This document shows, in pieces, positions 1 to 5,582 of a stretch of DNA of 5,582 nt (its first letter is position 1; the number at the start of each line of letters is the position of its first letter). The stretch is taken from assembly GCA_964567515.1 (NCBI GenBank), contig CAZMMW010000051.1, forward strand, positions 1-5,582, in the 5' to 3' direction. The translations under genes and the position numbers were made by a program. Origin of the DNA: JBBIVB01 sp964567515 (lineage in GTDB: Bacteria; Patescibacteriota; Patescibacteriia; Veblenbacterales; UBA10138). The notes beneath the pieces are model-generated. The model saw only the letters and a program-made list of their open reading frames with translations, was not told where the DNA came from and made no database searches.

Positions 1-5
1 AATGG

Positions 6-34
6 TTGTCTTTTTTCTATTTTACAAGTAAAAT
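6..34 (+). promoter_or_regulatory. Putative sigma-70-type promoter of ychF
   Basis: TTGTCT at 6-11 (4 of 6 to TTGACA) and TAAAAT at 29-34 (5 of 6 to TATAAT) are separated by exactly 17 bases. Transcription would begin near position 41, only about 9 bases before the ychF ATG at 50, leaving no room for a normal ribosome binding site, and none is visible. This implies an almost leaderless mRNA. AT-rich DNA gives such matches by chance, so the call is moderate. Confidence 0.45.
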
Positions 35-49
35 ACTATTATTCTTTAT

Positions 50-1117
50 ATGTCATTTCAAGTAGGCATCGTTGGTTTACCTAATGTAGGAAAATCCACT
101 TTATTTAAAGCCTTAACCAGAAAATCGGTGGTCATTGAAAATTATCCTTTTGCCACCATTGATCCTAATGTTGGGGTGGTAGAAGTACCGGATGAACGTT
201 TGGCTAAATTAACCGCTATTTCAAAATCGGAGAAAACCATTCCGACTACTATTGAATTTGTTGATATTGCCGGTTTGGTTAAAAATGCTCATCAAGGCGA
301 GGGTTTGGGCAATCAATTTTTAGCCAATATCCGTGAAGTGGACGCTATTGTGCAAGTGGTGCGTTCTTTTAGCGATCCTAACATCATTCATGTCTCCGGC
401 AAAGTAGATCCGCAAAACGATGCTGAAATCATTAATGTAGAACTAGCTATGGCTGATCTAACTACAGTCCAAAAACGTTTAGCAACCCTTTTGCCTAAAA
501 TGCGTAGCGGTCAAGACAAAGAACAGCAAAAGATAGTTTCTTTCTTGCAGAAAATAGAACAACATCTTAATCAAGGATTGCCTGTCAGGTTATTAGATTT
601 TACTCATTTTACCGAAGAAGAAAAAAATGTAGTGAAAGAGCTTTCCTTACTTACAGCCAAACCATTGCTTTATGTAATAAATACTGATGAAAATAATAAT
701 GCTAAACTAAATTTAGAACCGAGTATTTTAATTTCCGCCAAACTGGAGGCGGAACTGGCTGATTTAGAACCGGCAGAAGCAAAAAAAATGATGGCTGAAT
801 TGGGTTTGGCAGAATCTGGTTTAGATAAATTAATCCGCGCTAGTTATGAATTACTAAATTTAATAACTTTTTTTACTTCTGGACCAAAAGAGTCACGCGC
901 TTGGACTATCACCCGCGGCACGCGGGCGCCCCAAGCTGCTGGAGTAATTCACACTGATTTTGAGCGTGGTTTTATCCGCGCTGAAGTAACATCTTACGAA
1001 GATTTTGTTAACTGTAATGGCGAAACTGGTGCAAGGGTAGTTGGCAAATTAAGAGTAGAGGGCAAAGAATATGTAATGCAAGACGGTGATGTATGCTACT
1101 TTAGGTTTTCTATTTAG
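50..1117 (+). CDS. ychF: Redox-regulated/ribosome-binding ATPase YchF (Obg-like ATPase, OLA1 family)
   Basis: YchF is a cytoplasmic P-loop NTPase of the Obg/TRAFAC class that associates with ribosomes; despite its GTPase-like fold it prefers ATP. The 355-residue product is close to the usual length (about 363) and looks complete. Visible motifs: G1 Walker A GLPNVGKS at residues 9-16; G3 DIAG at 72-75; the family-specific G4 NTDE (NxxE instead of NKxD) at 211-214, which accounts for ATP over GTP; G5-like ISAKLEAEL at 228-236. A charged helical insertion lies at about 130-200. The C-terminal TGS domain, about 268-355, includes the conserved IHTDFERGFIRAE stretch and the final QDGDVCYFRF block. 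The ATG at 50 is chosen because the family begins directly with this strand-P-loop arrangement. No Shine-Dalgarno is present. Its TAG (1115-1117) overlaps the convergent stop of the next gene by 8 bases. Confidence 0.97.
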   Translation: MSFQVGIVGLPNVGKSTLFKALTRKSVVIENYPFATIDPNVGVVEVPDERLAKLTAISKSEKTIPTTIEFVDIAGLVKNAHQGEGLGNQFLANIREVDAIVQVVRSFSDPNIIHVSGKVDPQNDAEIINVELAMADLTTVQKRLATLLPKMRSGQDKEQQKIVSFLQKIEQHLNQGLPVRLLDFTHFTEEEKNVVKELSLLTAKPLLYVINTDENNNAKLNLEPSILISAKLEAELADLEPAEAKKMMAELGLAESGLDKLIRASYELLNLITFFTSGPKESRAWTITRGTRAPQAAGVIHTDFERGFIRAEVTSYEDFVNCNGETGARVVGKLRVEGKEYVMQDGDVCYFRFSI

Positions 1118-1389
1118 CAAACAATCCAACAACGGCGCCAACTAAAATAATCAATGTTACCAACGAAATTGGGATAACTGAAATTAATAAACCCGCCTTC
1201 GCCAATCCATAACCTTCTTGGTTTGGATCACGTTTTATTTGTTTAAGTGCAAGTATACTAAAAATTATCCCCCAGTGGAAAAAATATAAAAGCAAAAACT
1301 AATCCTAGGATAGCATTCGTATTGGTGCGTCTTTGCGGTGAATAGAATTGTTGTGGCGGAGTCGACATATTTGGTTGGATATTATCCAT
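1110..1389 (-). CDS. DUF4190-like small two-helix membrane protein, split by a single-base frameshift
   Basis: Reading from ATG at 1389, the first frame gives a polar N-terminus rich in Pro and Gln (MDNIQPNMSTPPQQF...), then the start of a hydrophobic helix ending IFFPLG, and hits a stop near 1259. Dropping one base, most simply from the G5 run at 1269-1273, joins it to the frame that ends at 1110 and yields a coherent 92-residue protein. That protein has helix 1 (about 26-48, ILGLVFAFIFFPLGIIFSIL), a loop ALKQIKRDPNQEGYGLAKAG, and helix 2 (about 66-90). The helix-loop-helix with ALxQIKR and GxGLAxAG is typical of DUF4190 membrane proteins, whose function is unknown. The shorter piece 1110-1295 alone would need a TTG start inside helix 1 and is unlikely to be the true gene. 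AAGGTG at 1415-1420 is too far from the ATG for a normal ribosome site. The gene is either broken, phase-variable or mis-assembled. Confidence 0.72.
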
Positions 1390-1426
1390 AAAATTATCTA
1401 TTAAAAAATAAATTCACCTTTATTCT

Positions 1427-1436
1427 NNNNNNNNNN
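1427..1436. other. Assembly gap (10 N)
   Basis: Ten consecutive N lie in the intergenic region upstream of the DUF4190-like gene. Ten N is a common placeholder, so the true gap size is unknown. The sequence joining the putative promoter at 1457-1487 to the gene starting at 1389 is therefore incomplete. Confidence 0.95.
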
Positions 1437-1456
1437 ATATTTAATACTATGCCTTT

Positions 1457-1487
1457 ACTCTACCCCCCCCCCGACTATTTTTGTCAA
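1457..1487 (-). promoter_or_regulatory. Putative promoter with a poly-G spacer, upstream of the DUF4190-like gene
   Basis: On the minus strand a perfect -35 box TTGACA (1487-1482) is followed by a 19-base spacer and then TAGAGT (1462-1457), a 4 of 6 match to TATAAT. Ten of the 19 spacer bases are one uninterrupted G run (1472-1463). A spacer of 17 is optimal, so loss of one or two G would bring the boxes into better register. The next gene in this direction is the DUF4190-like protein, across the N gap. It lies just after a possible terminator of the preceding ORF, as expected for a fresh transcription unit. Confidence 0.45.
1463..1472. repeat. Homopolymer tract of 10 C (10 G on minus strand)
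   Basis: A ten-base C run is very unlikely by chance in DNA this AT-rich; all the other long homopolymers here are A or T. Runs of this length are prone to slipped-strand mispairing in the cell and also to sequencing error. It lies 26 bases from the N gap. Confidence 0.9.
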
Positions 1488-1532
1488 GGAAAATTAAAAA
1501 CCCCCTGCCTAATTTACTACAACAAGGGTTTT
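1488..1532 (-). terminator. Possible rho-independent terminator of the 1550-1942 ORF
   Basis: On the minus strand AAAACCC (1532-1526) can pair with GGGTTTT (1503-1497), extended inward by two G-T wobbles, around a loop of about 18 bases. It is followed by a T-rich run, TTTTTAATTTT. It starts 17 bases after the stop of the ORF at 1550. The stem is short and the loop large, so this is a weaker candidate than the hairpin at 1997-2030. Confidence 0.35.
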
Positions 1533-1549
1533 GATTAGTAACCAATTTC

Positions 1550-1942
1550 TTATTTTGGTTTAAATTTTGATTTGGTTTGTATTTTAATTAAGCGTTGATA
1601 TAAATAACTCGCTCCGAAAATAATTTTAGGTATGCTAGTAAGGGTATCTGATTCTGGTACAGATGATAAAAAAGATGGAAAAAGATCCAACGCCGGCGGC
1701 GAACCGCCATTAGAAAGCGGATAAAATAAAACATTAACATCATCTACGGCAACTAGTCCGCCCGACAGTAAAAAAGAACAGCGTGCTATCACCGGCATTT
1801 CACGCGGGGCGTCTTTTAAATTCTCCGGTAAATTAATGTCATCAATGGTCAAAGCCAAATTACCAACTGAATCAGCCAACTCTTTAATAGCTACTTCATG
1901 CCAACTATCCTGACCAGCGGCCCACTGACTAAAACAAACCAT
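1550..1942 (-). CDS. Hypothetical protein, possible C-terminal part of a surface beta-sandwich protein
   Basis: I do not recognise a family. The 130-residue frame uses the AT-ending codons seen in neighbouring genes and has no competing long frame, so it is probably coding. Residues about 14-75 alternate short beta-type segments (WHEVAIKEL, LALTIDDINL, MPVIARCSFLLSG) and end in GGLVAVDDVNVLFYPL. An ending of the form DDVxV after a W-x-x-V strand resembles the last strands of jelly-roll, carbohydrate-binding-like modules. A Ser/Pro/Gly linker (77-94), then VPES (95-98), a moderately hydrophobic segment (103-118) and a Lys-rich tail follow, loosely like a C-terminal sorting or anchor signal. 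There is no signal peptide and no ribosome site, and the frame closes upstream at a TGA near 1966. It may therefore be an N-terminally truncated remnant. It is bounded by terminator-like hairpins on both sides. Confidence 0.55.
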   Translation of the reverse strand: MVCFSQWAAGQDSWHEVAIKELADSVGNLALTIDDINLPENLKDAPREMPVIARCSFLLSGGLVAVDDVNVLFYPLSNGGSPPALDLFPSFLSSVPESDTLTSIPKIIFGASYLYQRLIKIQTKSKFKPK

Positions 1943-1996
1943 AAATAATAAACCATGATTAAGTCAAATTTTAAAAATAGCTTATATATAAACCAC

Positions 1997-2030
1997 AAAT
2001 CAGGCGCTGTTGACTAACGCCTGATTTTTT
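1997..2030 (-). terminator. Rho-independent terminator of the beta-propeller gene (possibly bidirectional)
   Basis: A perfect 10-base-pair inverted repeat, AAATCAGGCG (1997-2006) and CGCCTGATTT (2018-2027), encloses an 11-base loop. It begins about 20 bases past the stop of the minus-strand beta-propeller gene at 2047. On the minus strand the stem is followed only by TTTGTGGTTT. On the plus strand the right arm runs into TTTTTT (2025-2030), so it would work in that direction too. Confidence 0.8.
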
Positions 2031-2046
2031 AAAGGCCTCTTATTTT

Positions 2047-4104
2047 TTATCTAATTCGGTTTGATTCAGCAAAATCCAATTCGTTTACTTTCTGCCAGCT
2101 ATTTTCATTTAACACCACCAGTTTGGTATCTCCTATCACATACAAATAATCATTAATATAGACAGCTCGGCGGGCAGCAATATCGCTAACCGCTGCGGAC
2201 ATACTTAATTTATCTCCACTATAGGAAAAAACATACCCGCCACGGCCACCCGGCACAAACACAATACTATGTTTGGCATCTTGCAAAAACGCGTGATGAT
2301 TATTTTGCACTTCAGTCCAAGAATCTTCCAAAGGATATTTATCTAATTCTTTTGGTTCTTGGGGATTAGAAACATCAAATAATGATAATTTAGCTTGCCA
2401 ATTTTCCTGGCCAACACCTAAAATTAAATTACTAGTTAAAGGATGAAGATACGAGGAGAAACCGGGAATCTTTAATTCCCCAGCCAATACCGGCTTTTGC
2501 GGATTAGCTAAATCTAATACATAGAACGGATCAATTTGCCGGAAAGTAACTAGATAACCCTTGTTTTGAACAAAACGTACGGAATAAATTCTTTCAGTCT
2601 CACCTAAATCTTTAACCGCGCCCAATAACTTTAATTTTTTATCCAAGATATAAACATCGCTTACACTAGTCATGCTTCCAATCCCCCCTATACCCCACCA
2701 GTTTGAACCAATAGTAGTAGCTATACGCAAATTCCCTTGATATTCGTCTAAAGAAAATTGATTTAAAGGCCGACCAGGAACACTACTAGAAGAAATTACC
2801 AGCAACTCGTCTGCTTCAATTTTAACTATACCAGTTTGTTCTAAATCACGTTTATGGTTTTCTGTATAATTGGACATGCGGTGCTGAAATTCATTTTCTA
2901 ATTTTAAGCGTTCATCTGATGAGAGAGAATTTTGTAATTTTTCCATTAATTTCTGAAATTCCGTCATTTTAGCTTCCTGGCTTATATCATAAGTACGCAA
3001 AGCCTCCAGTTTGCTAACAAACCAACTAGGAAATAAATCGCCTGCTCCTTTAACAGCGCCATAAATAAATTCCAACATATCACCAGGATAAGAATAGGTG
3101 ATGTATAAATTATCGCCCGACATATAAAACAAAGACAAATCCGAGGAGCCAATAAAAGAAACTGCTTGTTGTTCTTTGCCTGTAGTTGGATCAATAATCA
3201 TAGCAGTATAAGTCACGTCCACTGGCACGTTGGTAACTGGATGATAAATATCAGTACAAGGGATAATAATATCCCGCTCTCCCAACAAAAACGGTCTTAA
3301 AGGACAAGGGCTACCATACTTCACCGAAGCGCGAGTAATTAAATAAACTTGATTATTATAAAGACGGGCTGACACCAATTGATTATTTTCCTGATATTTC
3401 ATTTCCCATACTTTCGTAGGATTTTTTGGATCAGCTACATCATAACCAACTATTTTATCATAAGTAAAAACTAACAAATTATTACGCACTAATAATAAAT
3501 CACCGTTGATATCGATGGTGGAAAGTAAAGCCAACTCGGTTTGAGGAAAAGCTTTAATGGTTTTTATATTAGCCTGATAAGCCGGTGGCATTATTTTCTC
3601 TGATGGCATCATTCTCATTTCAGGAAGAGCATAATACCTTGCCATGCCGGAAAAATAAATCTGCTGGCCATCAGTTTTTACAATATCTGGTTCATCAATA
3701 CCCATCACTTGCACATTAGTTTCCGAAACCCGTTCTGGCGTTAAAGATTCACTAGTTTTAGCGCCAAGATTTATATTGCCTTCTAAATTAACCAGATCCC
3801 CGCTCACTGGCACTCCTAAATTTTGACTCATAGCTCTCGGCATCATACCGCCACCAAAGCCATATCCACCTCTAAGGCTGGCTGTTTTGGCTAAATAATC
3901 TTTAAAATCCTGCTCTGATTTAAATTTAGCAACTGGAAAATCCTGAGTCGCTGTTGATAAATTACCGCCAGGGCCGGGAATTAAATAAGGAAATTGCGGT
4001 TTAATAATCAAATGGCCGGTTAATAAAACTACTGCCAAAAGTATGGCGATAGCCAAAGCTCCCACTGTTACCATCAGCCATTTACTATAATAGGAAGAAA
4101 TCAT
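2047..4104 (-). CDS. Membrane-anchored secreted beta-propeller domain protein (COG4880 / Beta_propel family)
   Basis: This 685-residue protein matches the family of secreted proteins with a C-terminal beta-propeller distantly related to WD40, of unknown biochemical role. One N-terminal transmembrane anchor (about 9-34) precedes an external Gly- and Pro-rich linker that includes GGYGFGGGMM (79-88). The family signature TNVQVMGIDEPDIVKTDG lies at 129-146. Propeller blades follow, with recurring DVADPKNP, DLANPQKP and DVSNPQEP turns at about 222, 531 and 577. PGFSSYLHPL is at 547-556, and VPGRPLNQFSLDEY at 442-455 is also characteristic. A charged helical insertion at about 374-422 interrupts the propeller. 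The only two cysteines, C267 and C283, flank the GERDIIIPC segment and probably form a disulfide outside the membrane. The ATG at 4104 is preferred because it directly precedes the anchor; no Shine-Dalgarno is visible. It follows the methyltransferase gene by 76 bases on the same strand and ends before a strong hairpin. Confidence 0.92.
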   Translation of the reverse strand: MISSYYSKWLMVTVGALAIAILLAVVLLTGHLIIKPQFPYLIPGPGGNLSTATQDFPVAKFKSEQDFKDYLAKTASLRGGYGFGGGMMPRAMSQNLGVPVSGDLVNLEGNINLGAKTSESLTPERVSETNVQVMGIDEPDIVKTDGQQIYFSGMARYYALPEMRMMPSEKIMPPAYQANIKTIKAFPQTELALLSTIDINGDLLLVRNNLLVFTYDKIVGYDVADPKNPTKVWEMKYQENNQLVSARLYNNQVYLITRASVKYGSPCPLRPFLLGERDIIIPCTDIYHPVTNVPVDVTYTAMIIDPTTGKEQQAVSFIGSSDLSLFYMSGDNLYITYSYPGDMLEFIYGAVKGAGDLFPSWFVSKLEALRTYDISQEAKMTEFQKLMEKLQNSLSSDERLKLENEFQHRMSNYTENHKRDLEQTGIVKIEADELLVISSSSVPGRPLNQFSLDEYQGNLRIATTIGSNWWGIGGIGSMTSVSDVYILDKKLKLLGAVKDLGETERIYSVRFVQNKGYLVTFRQIDPFYVLDLANPQKPVLAGELKIPGFSSYLHPLTSNLILGVGQENWQAKLSLFDVSNPQEPKELDKYPLEDSWTEVQNNHHAFLQDAKHSIVFVPGGRGGYVFSYSGDKLSMSAAVSDIAARRAVYINDYLYVIGDTKLVVLNENSWQKVNELDFAESNRIR

Positions 4105-4134
4105 AAATTAAATTATTAATAATTAACTATTCTC

Positions 4135-4140
4135 ATTATA
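4135..4140 (-). promoter_or_regulatory. Possible -10 element for the beta-propeller gene
   Basis: A perfect TATAAT lies on the minus strand 30 bases upstream of the ATG at 4104, in the spacer after the methyltransferase gene. No convincing -35 box sits 16-18 bases further up (the hexamer there is AGGTAA). The spacer is almost entirely A and T, so a chance match is quite possible. The spacer shows no GC-rich hairpin, so read-through from the upstream gene is equally plausible. Confidence 0.28.
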
Positions 4141-4180
4141 TAATAAACGCTATAATTTTACCTCTCTTACAAACATTATT

Positions 4181-5422
4181 CTACTTTAAAATTAATACTA
4201 CTATTTCCCTGACCAGGTGTTGAGTTGGCCTTTCATACAACATTGTTTGTCTGTCGCTTAACCAATTTGCCGGCACATGATCGGGCAAGGGGTTAATTAT
4301 GGCAAGACCAGCGGCAGTTGTTGCTTGGATTAAAGGTAAAAGATAAATATCTCCTTGCGTACGCCAAGCTGGCCAAATCATTACCACTTTACCGCCTGGG
4401 GATAACAAATAAGGAAGAATTTTTAACCAATCGTTATATAAATAAGTTAACTCCTTCATAATATGTCCTAATTTTTGTGGTGTTTCCTTACCGGTTAAAG
4501 CTGGCCCTAAATATGGTTCGCAAACCACAGCCGCAAATTTTTTATTACTGATTTTATTACTTAAATCTTTGATATCAGACAAAAAGAATTTGGTTTTACT
4601 TGTGATAGCAGGATATTTTTTAATAAGCCATTGCCAATTAATTTTACTTCTGGCTAATGAGGCTTCGTTTTTATCTGCACTATAAATTTCGGGTACACCT
4701 AATAAAGCCGCTTCCTGTAAAATAGTGCCTATTCCGCAAAACGGATCTAATAAACTCTTGATAGTTCCGCCACCGGCCAAATTGACCATCAACCGCGCCA
4801 ATTTTGGCGGCAGCATACCAACTTTAGCTTCGCGTCCAGGTCTTAAAAAATCTCTAGCTGCAAAATCAGCAAACGGCTGCACCGACAAAGTTCGCCCTAC
4901 ATATACTTTTTCTCCTTGAGGAAAAAAAATAAATTCCCAACCCTCGGGTGGTAATAAATGATTTTTTTGTACAGTAACAGAAGATAAAACTTCTTCCCGC
5001 GATACCACAAAACGCACCTTGTTTTGACCAGCCAACTCATGTTTTAATTGCAAACCGAGTTTGTTCAGCCAAGCCGGCTTATGATTATTGTGTCCGCCGG
5101 AGCCTTTTTTATTGTATCGAAACGAAGGAGGATACCAACTAAAACCAAAATAAAGACGTTGGTTAGTGGGTATATTTTTCTTAAGCAAATCAGTGATTGC
5201 CTCTTGATTATTGGCGATCTCCCCTATGACCTCACCAATCTTGATAGTACCAGCTAATAAGTTATGTAAATTATTAGACAAAGTTGTGTCAGATTCTATT
5301 AACCAATAATCCTTAGCCAACCCAACGCTAGTAAAAACAAAACTAATATTGCGGCTCACCTGCCAGATTTCCGCCACTGACAACTCCGGCTCGCGCCCTA
5401 AAATGAAAAAATATTGAGGCAT
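4181..5422 (-). CDS. TRM11/Trm-G10-like SAM-dependent RNA methyltransferase (COG1041 type)
   Basis: This family contains THUMP-bearing enzymes that transfer a methyl group from S-adenosylmethionine to guanosine N2 in tRNA, classically position 10; the exact target here is inferred. The N-terminal part (1 to about 165) opens with YFFILGREPELSVAEI, typical of the family, and would be the RNA-binding region. A linker with RDFLRPGREAK and GMLPPKLARLMVNLA (190-216) leads into the Rossmann-fold domain. That domain shows motif I DPFCGIGT (226-233), the acidic residue D250 after strand 2, and D283 in LSDI. Motif IV reads CEPYLGP (301-307) instead of the usual D/N-P-P-Y. The C-terminus ends YERPTQHLVREIVVL. 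Length 413 is full. No Shine-Dalgarno precedes the ATG at 5422. It starts 15 bases after an upstream same-strand reading frame ends, suggesting co-transcription. Confidence 0.86.
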   Translation of the reverse strand: MPQYFFILGREPELSVAEIWQVSRNISFVFTSVGLAKDYWLIESDTTLSNNLHNLLAGTIKIGEVIGEIANNQEAITDLLKKNIPTNQRLYFGFSWYPPSFRYNKKGSGGHNNHKPAWLNKLGLQLKHELAGQNKVRFVVSREEVLSSVTVQKNHLLPPEGWEFIFFPQGEKVYVGRTLSVQPFADFAARDFLRPGREAKVGMLPPKLARLMVNLAGGGTIKSLLDPFCGIGTILQEAALLGVPEIYSADKNEASLARSKINWQWLIKKYPAITSKTKFFLSDIKDLSNKISNKKFAAVVCEPYLGPALTGKETPQKLGHIMKELTYLYNDWLKILPYLLSPGGKVVMIWPAWRTQGDIYLLPLIQATTAAGLAIINPLPDHVPANWLSDRQTMLYERPTQHLVREIVVLILK

Positions 5423-5437
5423 AAATTAAGTATAGCA

Positions 5438-5582
5438 TTAAATTACTACCACCCGTATCATTGATCTTAATTTCTGCTGTAACTTATAAACATTACCATG
5501 TTTTAATAATTCTAGATATGAGTATATCGTTTCTAGTCTTGGGTATTGGGTCAAACGTCTAAACATTCTCCTTTTAGTAGCC
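5438..5582 (-). CDS. C-terminal fragment of an unidentified protein (partial at window edge)
   Basis: A minus-strand frame is open from the right edge down to TAA at 5440-5438, giving 47 codons. Read from an internal ATG (5566) it gives MFRRLTQYPRLETIYSYLEL and then about 20 more residues, ending LRSMIRVVVI. It is basic and mostly helical in character, with no recognisable motif. The ATG at 5566 has a GGAG only one base away, too close for a normal ribosome site, so it is more likely internal to a longer gene entering from beyond the window than a 42-residue ORF. It uses the same strand as the methyltransferase and ends 15 bases before it, which fits an operon. I cannot assign a function. Confidence 0.5.
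   Translation of the reverse strand, partial: ATKRRMFRRLTQYPRLETIYSYLELLKHGNVYKLQQKLRSMIRVVVI

Noticed and set aside
1497..1532. Two short C runs (1463-1472 and 1501-1505) as a CRISPR-like or direct repeat pair
   Set aside because: The similarity does not extend beyond the C runs and no regular spacing or third copy exists.
1962..1967. TTGACT on the minus strand as a -35 box for the 1550-1942 ORF
   Set aside because: At 16-18 bases the downstream hexamers (TTTATG, TTATGG) do not resemble a -10 box; the nearest fit, TATTTA, is only 13 bases away.
2982..3194. Minus-strand 70-residue frame rich in hydrophobic residues
   Set aside because: It lies entirely inside the beta-propeller gene in another frame of the same strand, and its hydrophobic look is a by-product of the T-rich sequence.
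4725..4919. Plus-strand 64-residue frame
   Set aside because: It is antisense to the methyltransferase domain (around motif I and the RPGREAK linker), which is clearly coding, and it has no recognisable features.
5048..5257. Plus-strand 69-residue frame
   Set aside because: It is antisense to the N-terminal half of the methyltransferase and no independent coding signal is visible.
5429..5434. TATACT just upstream of the methyltransferase ATG as a dedicated promoter
   Set aside because: No -35 box lies 16-18 bases upstream (the hexamer is ATACGG), and the element sits within the 15-base spacer after the preceding same-strand frame; read-through is simpler.

Overview
This AT-rich window carries four recognisable genes, one unassigned ORF and one gene fragment. 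It looks like a chromosomal contig from an uncultivated bacterium, most likely Patescibacteria (Candidate Phyla Radiation). That placement is an inference from three things: a TRM11-like methyltransferase with an E-P-Y-L-G-P motif, a COG4880-type secreted beta-propeller, and starts that mostly lack Shine-Dalgarno sequences. There are no rRNA, tRNA, CRISPR or insertion-sequence signatures. A run of ten N marks an assembly gap, so this is a draft or metagenome assembly.

Layout from left to right. Bases 50-1117 (+) encode the universal ATPase YchF, apparently from a promoter so close that the mRNA leader would be very short. Its stop codon overlaps, tail to tail, the stop of a minus-strand DUF4190-like small membrane protein (1110-1389). 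That gene is split by one extra base, probably in a run of five G. Upstream of it lie the gap (1427-1436) and a ten-base C tract (G on the transcribed strand). The tract sits exactly between a perfect TTGACA and a TAGAGT hexamer, the architecture of a phase-variable promoter. Next come a possible terminator and an unassigned 130-residue minus-strand ORF (1550-1942) that looks like the C-terminal end of a surface protein. A clear hairpin terminator follows (1997-2030).

The right half is all minus strand and reads right to left. It holds the end of an unidentified gene entering at the right edge (stop at 5438), then the TRM11-like RNA methyltransferase 15 bases downstream (4181-5422). After a 76-base spacer comes the 685-residue membrane-anchored beta-propeller protein (2047-4104), closed by the hairpin at 1997-2030. 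The first two are spaced like an operon. The propeller gene could be read through or use its own promoter near 4135-4140.

The genes do not form an obvious pathway: YchF and the methyltransferase are translation and RNA housekeeping, while the other three are envelope or surface proteins. The strongest candidate for something new is the poly-G promoter spacer combined with the frameshifted membrane-protein gene it would drive. Both could also be assembly error, since they flank the gap.
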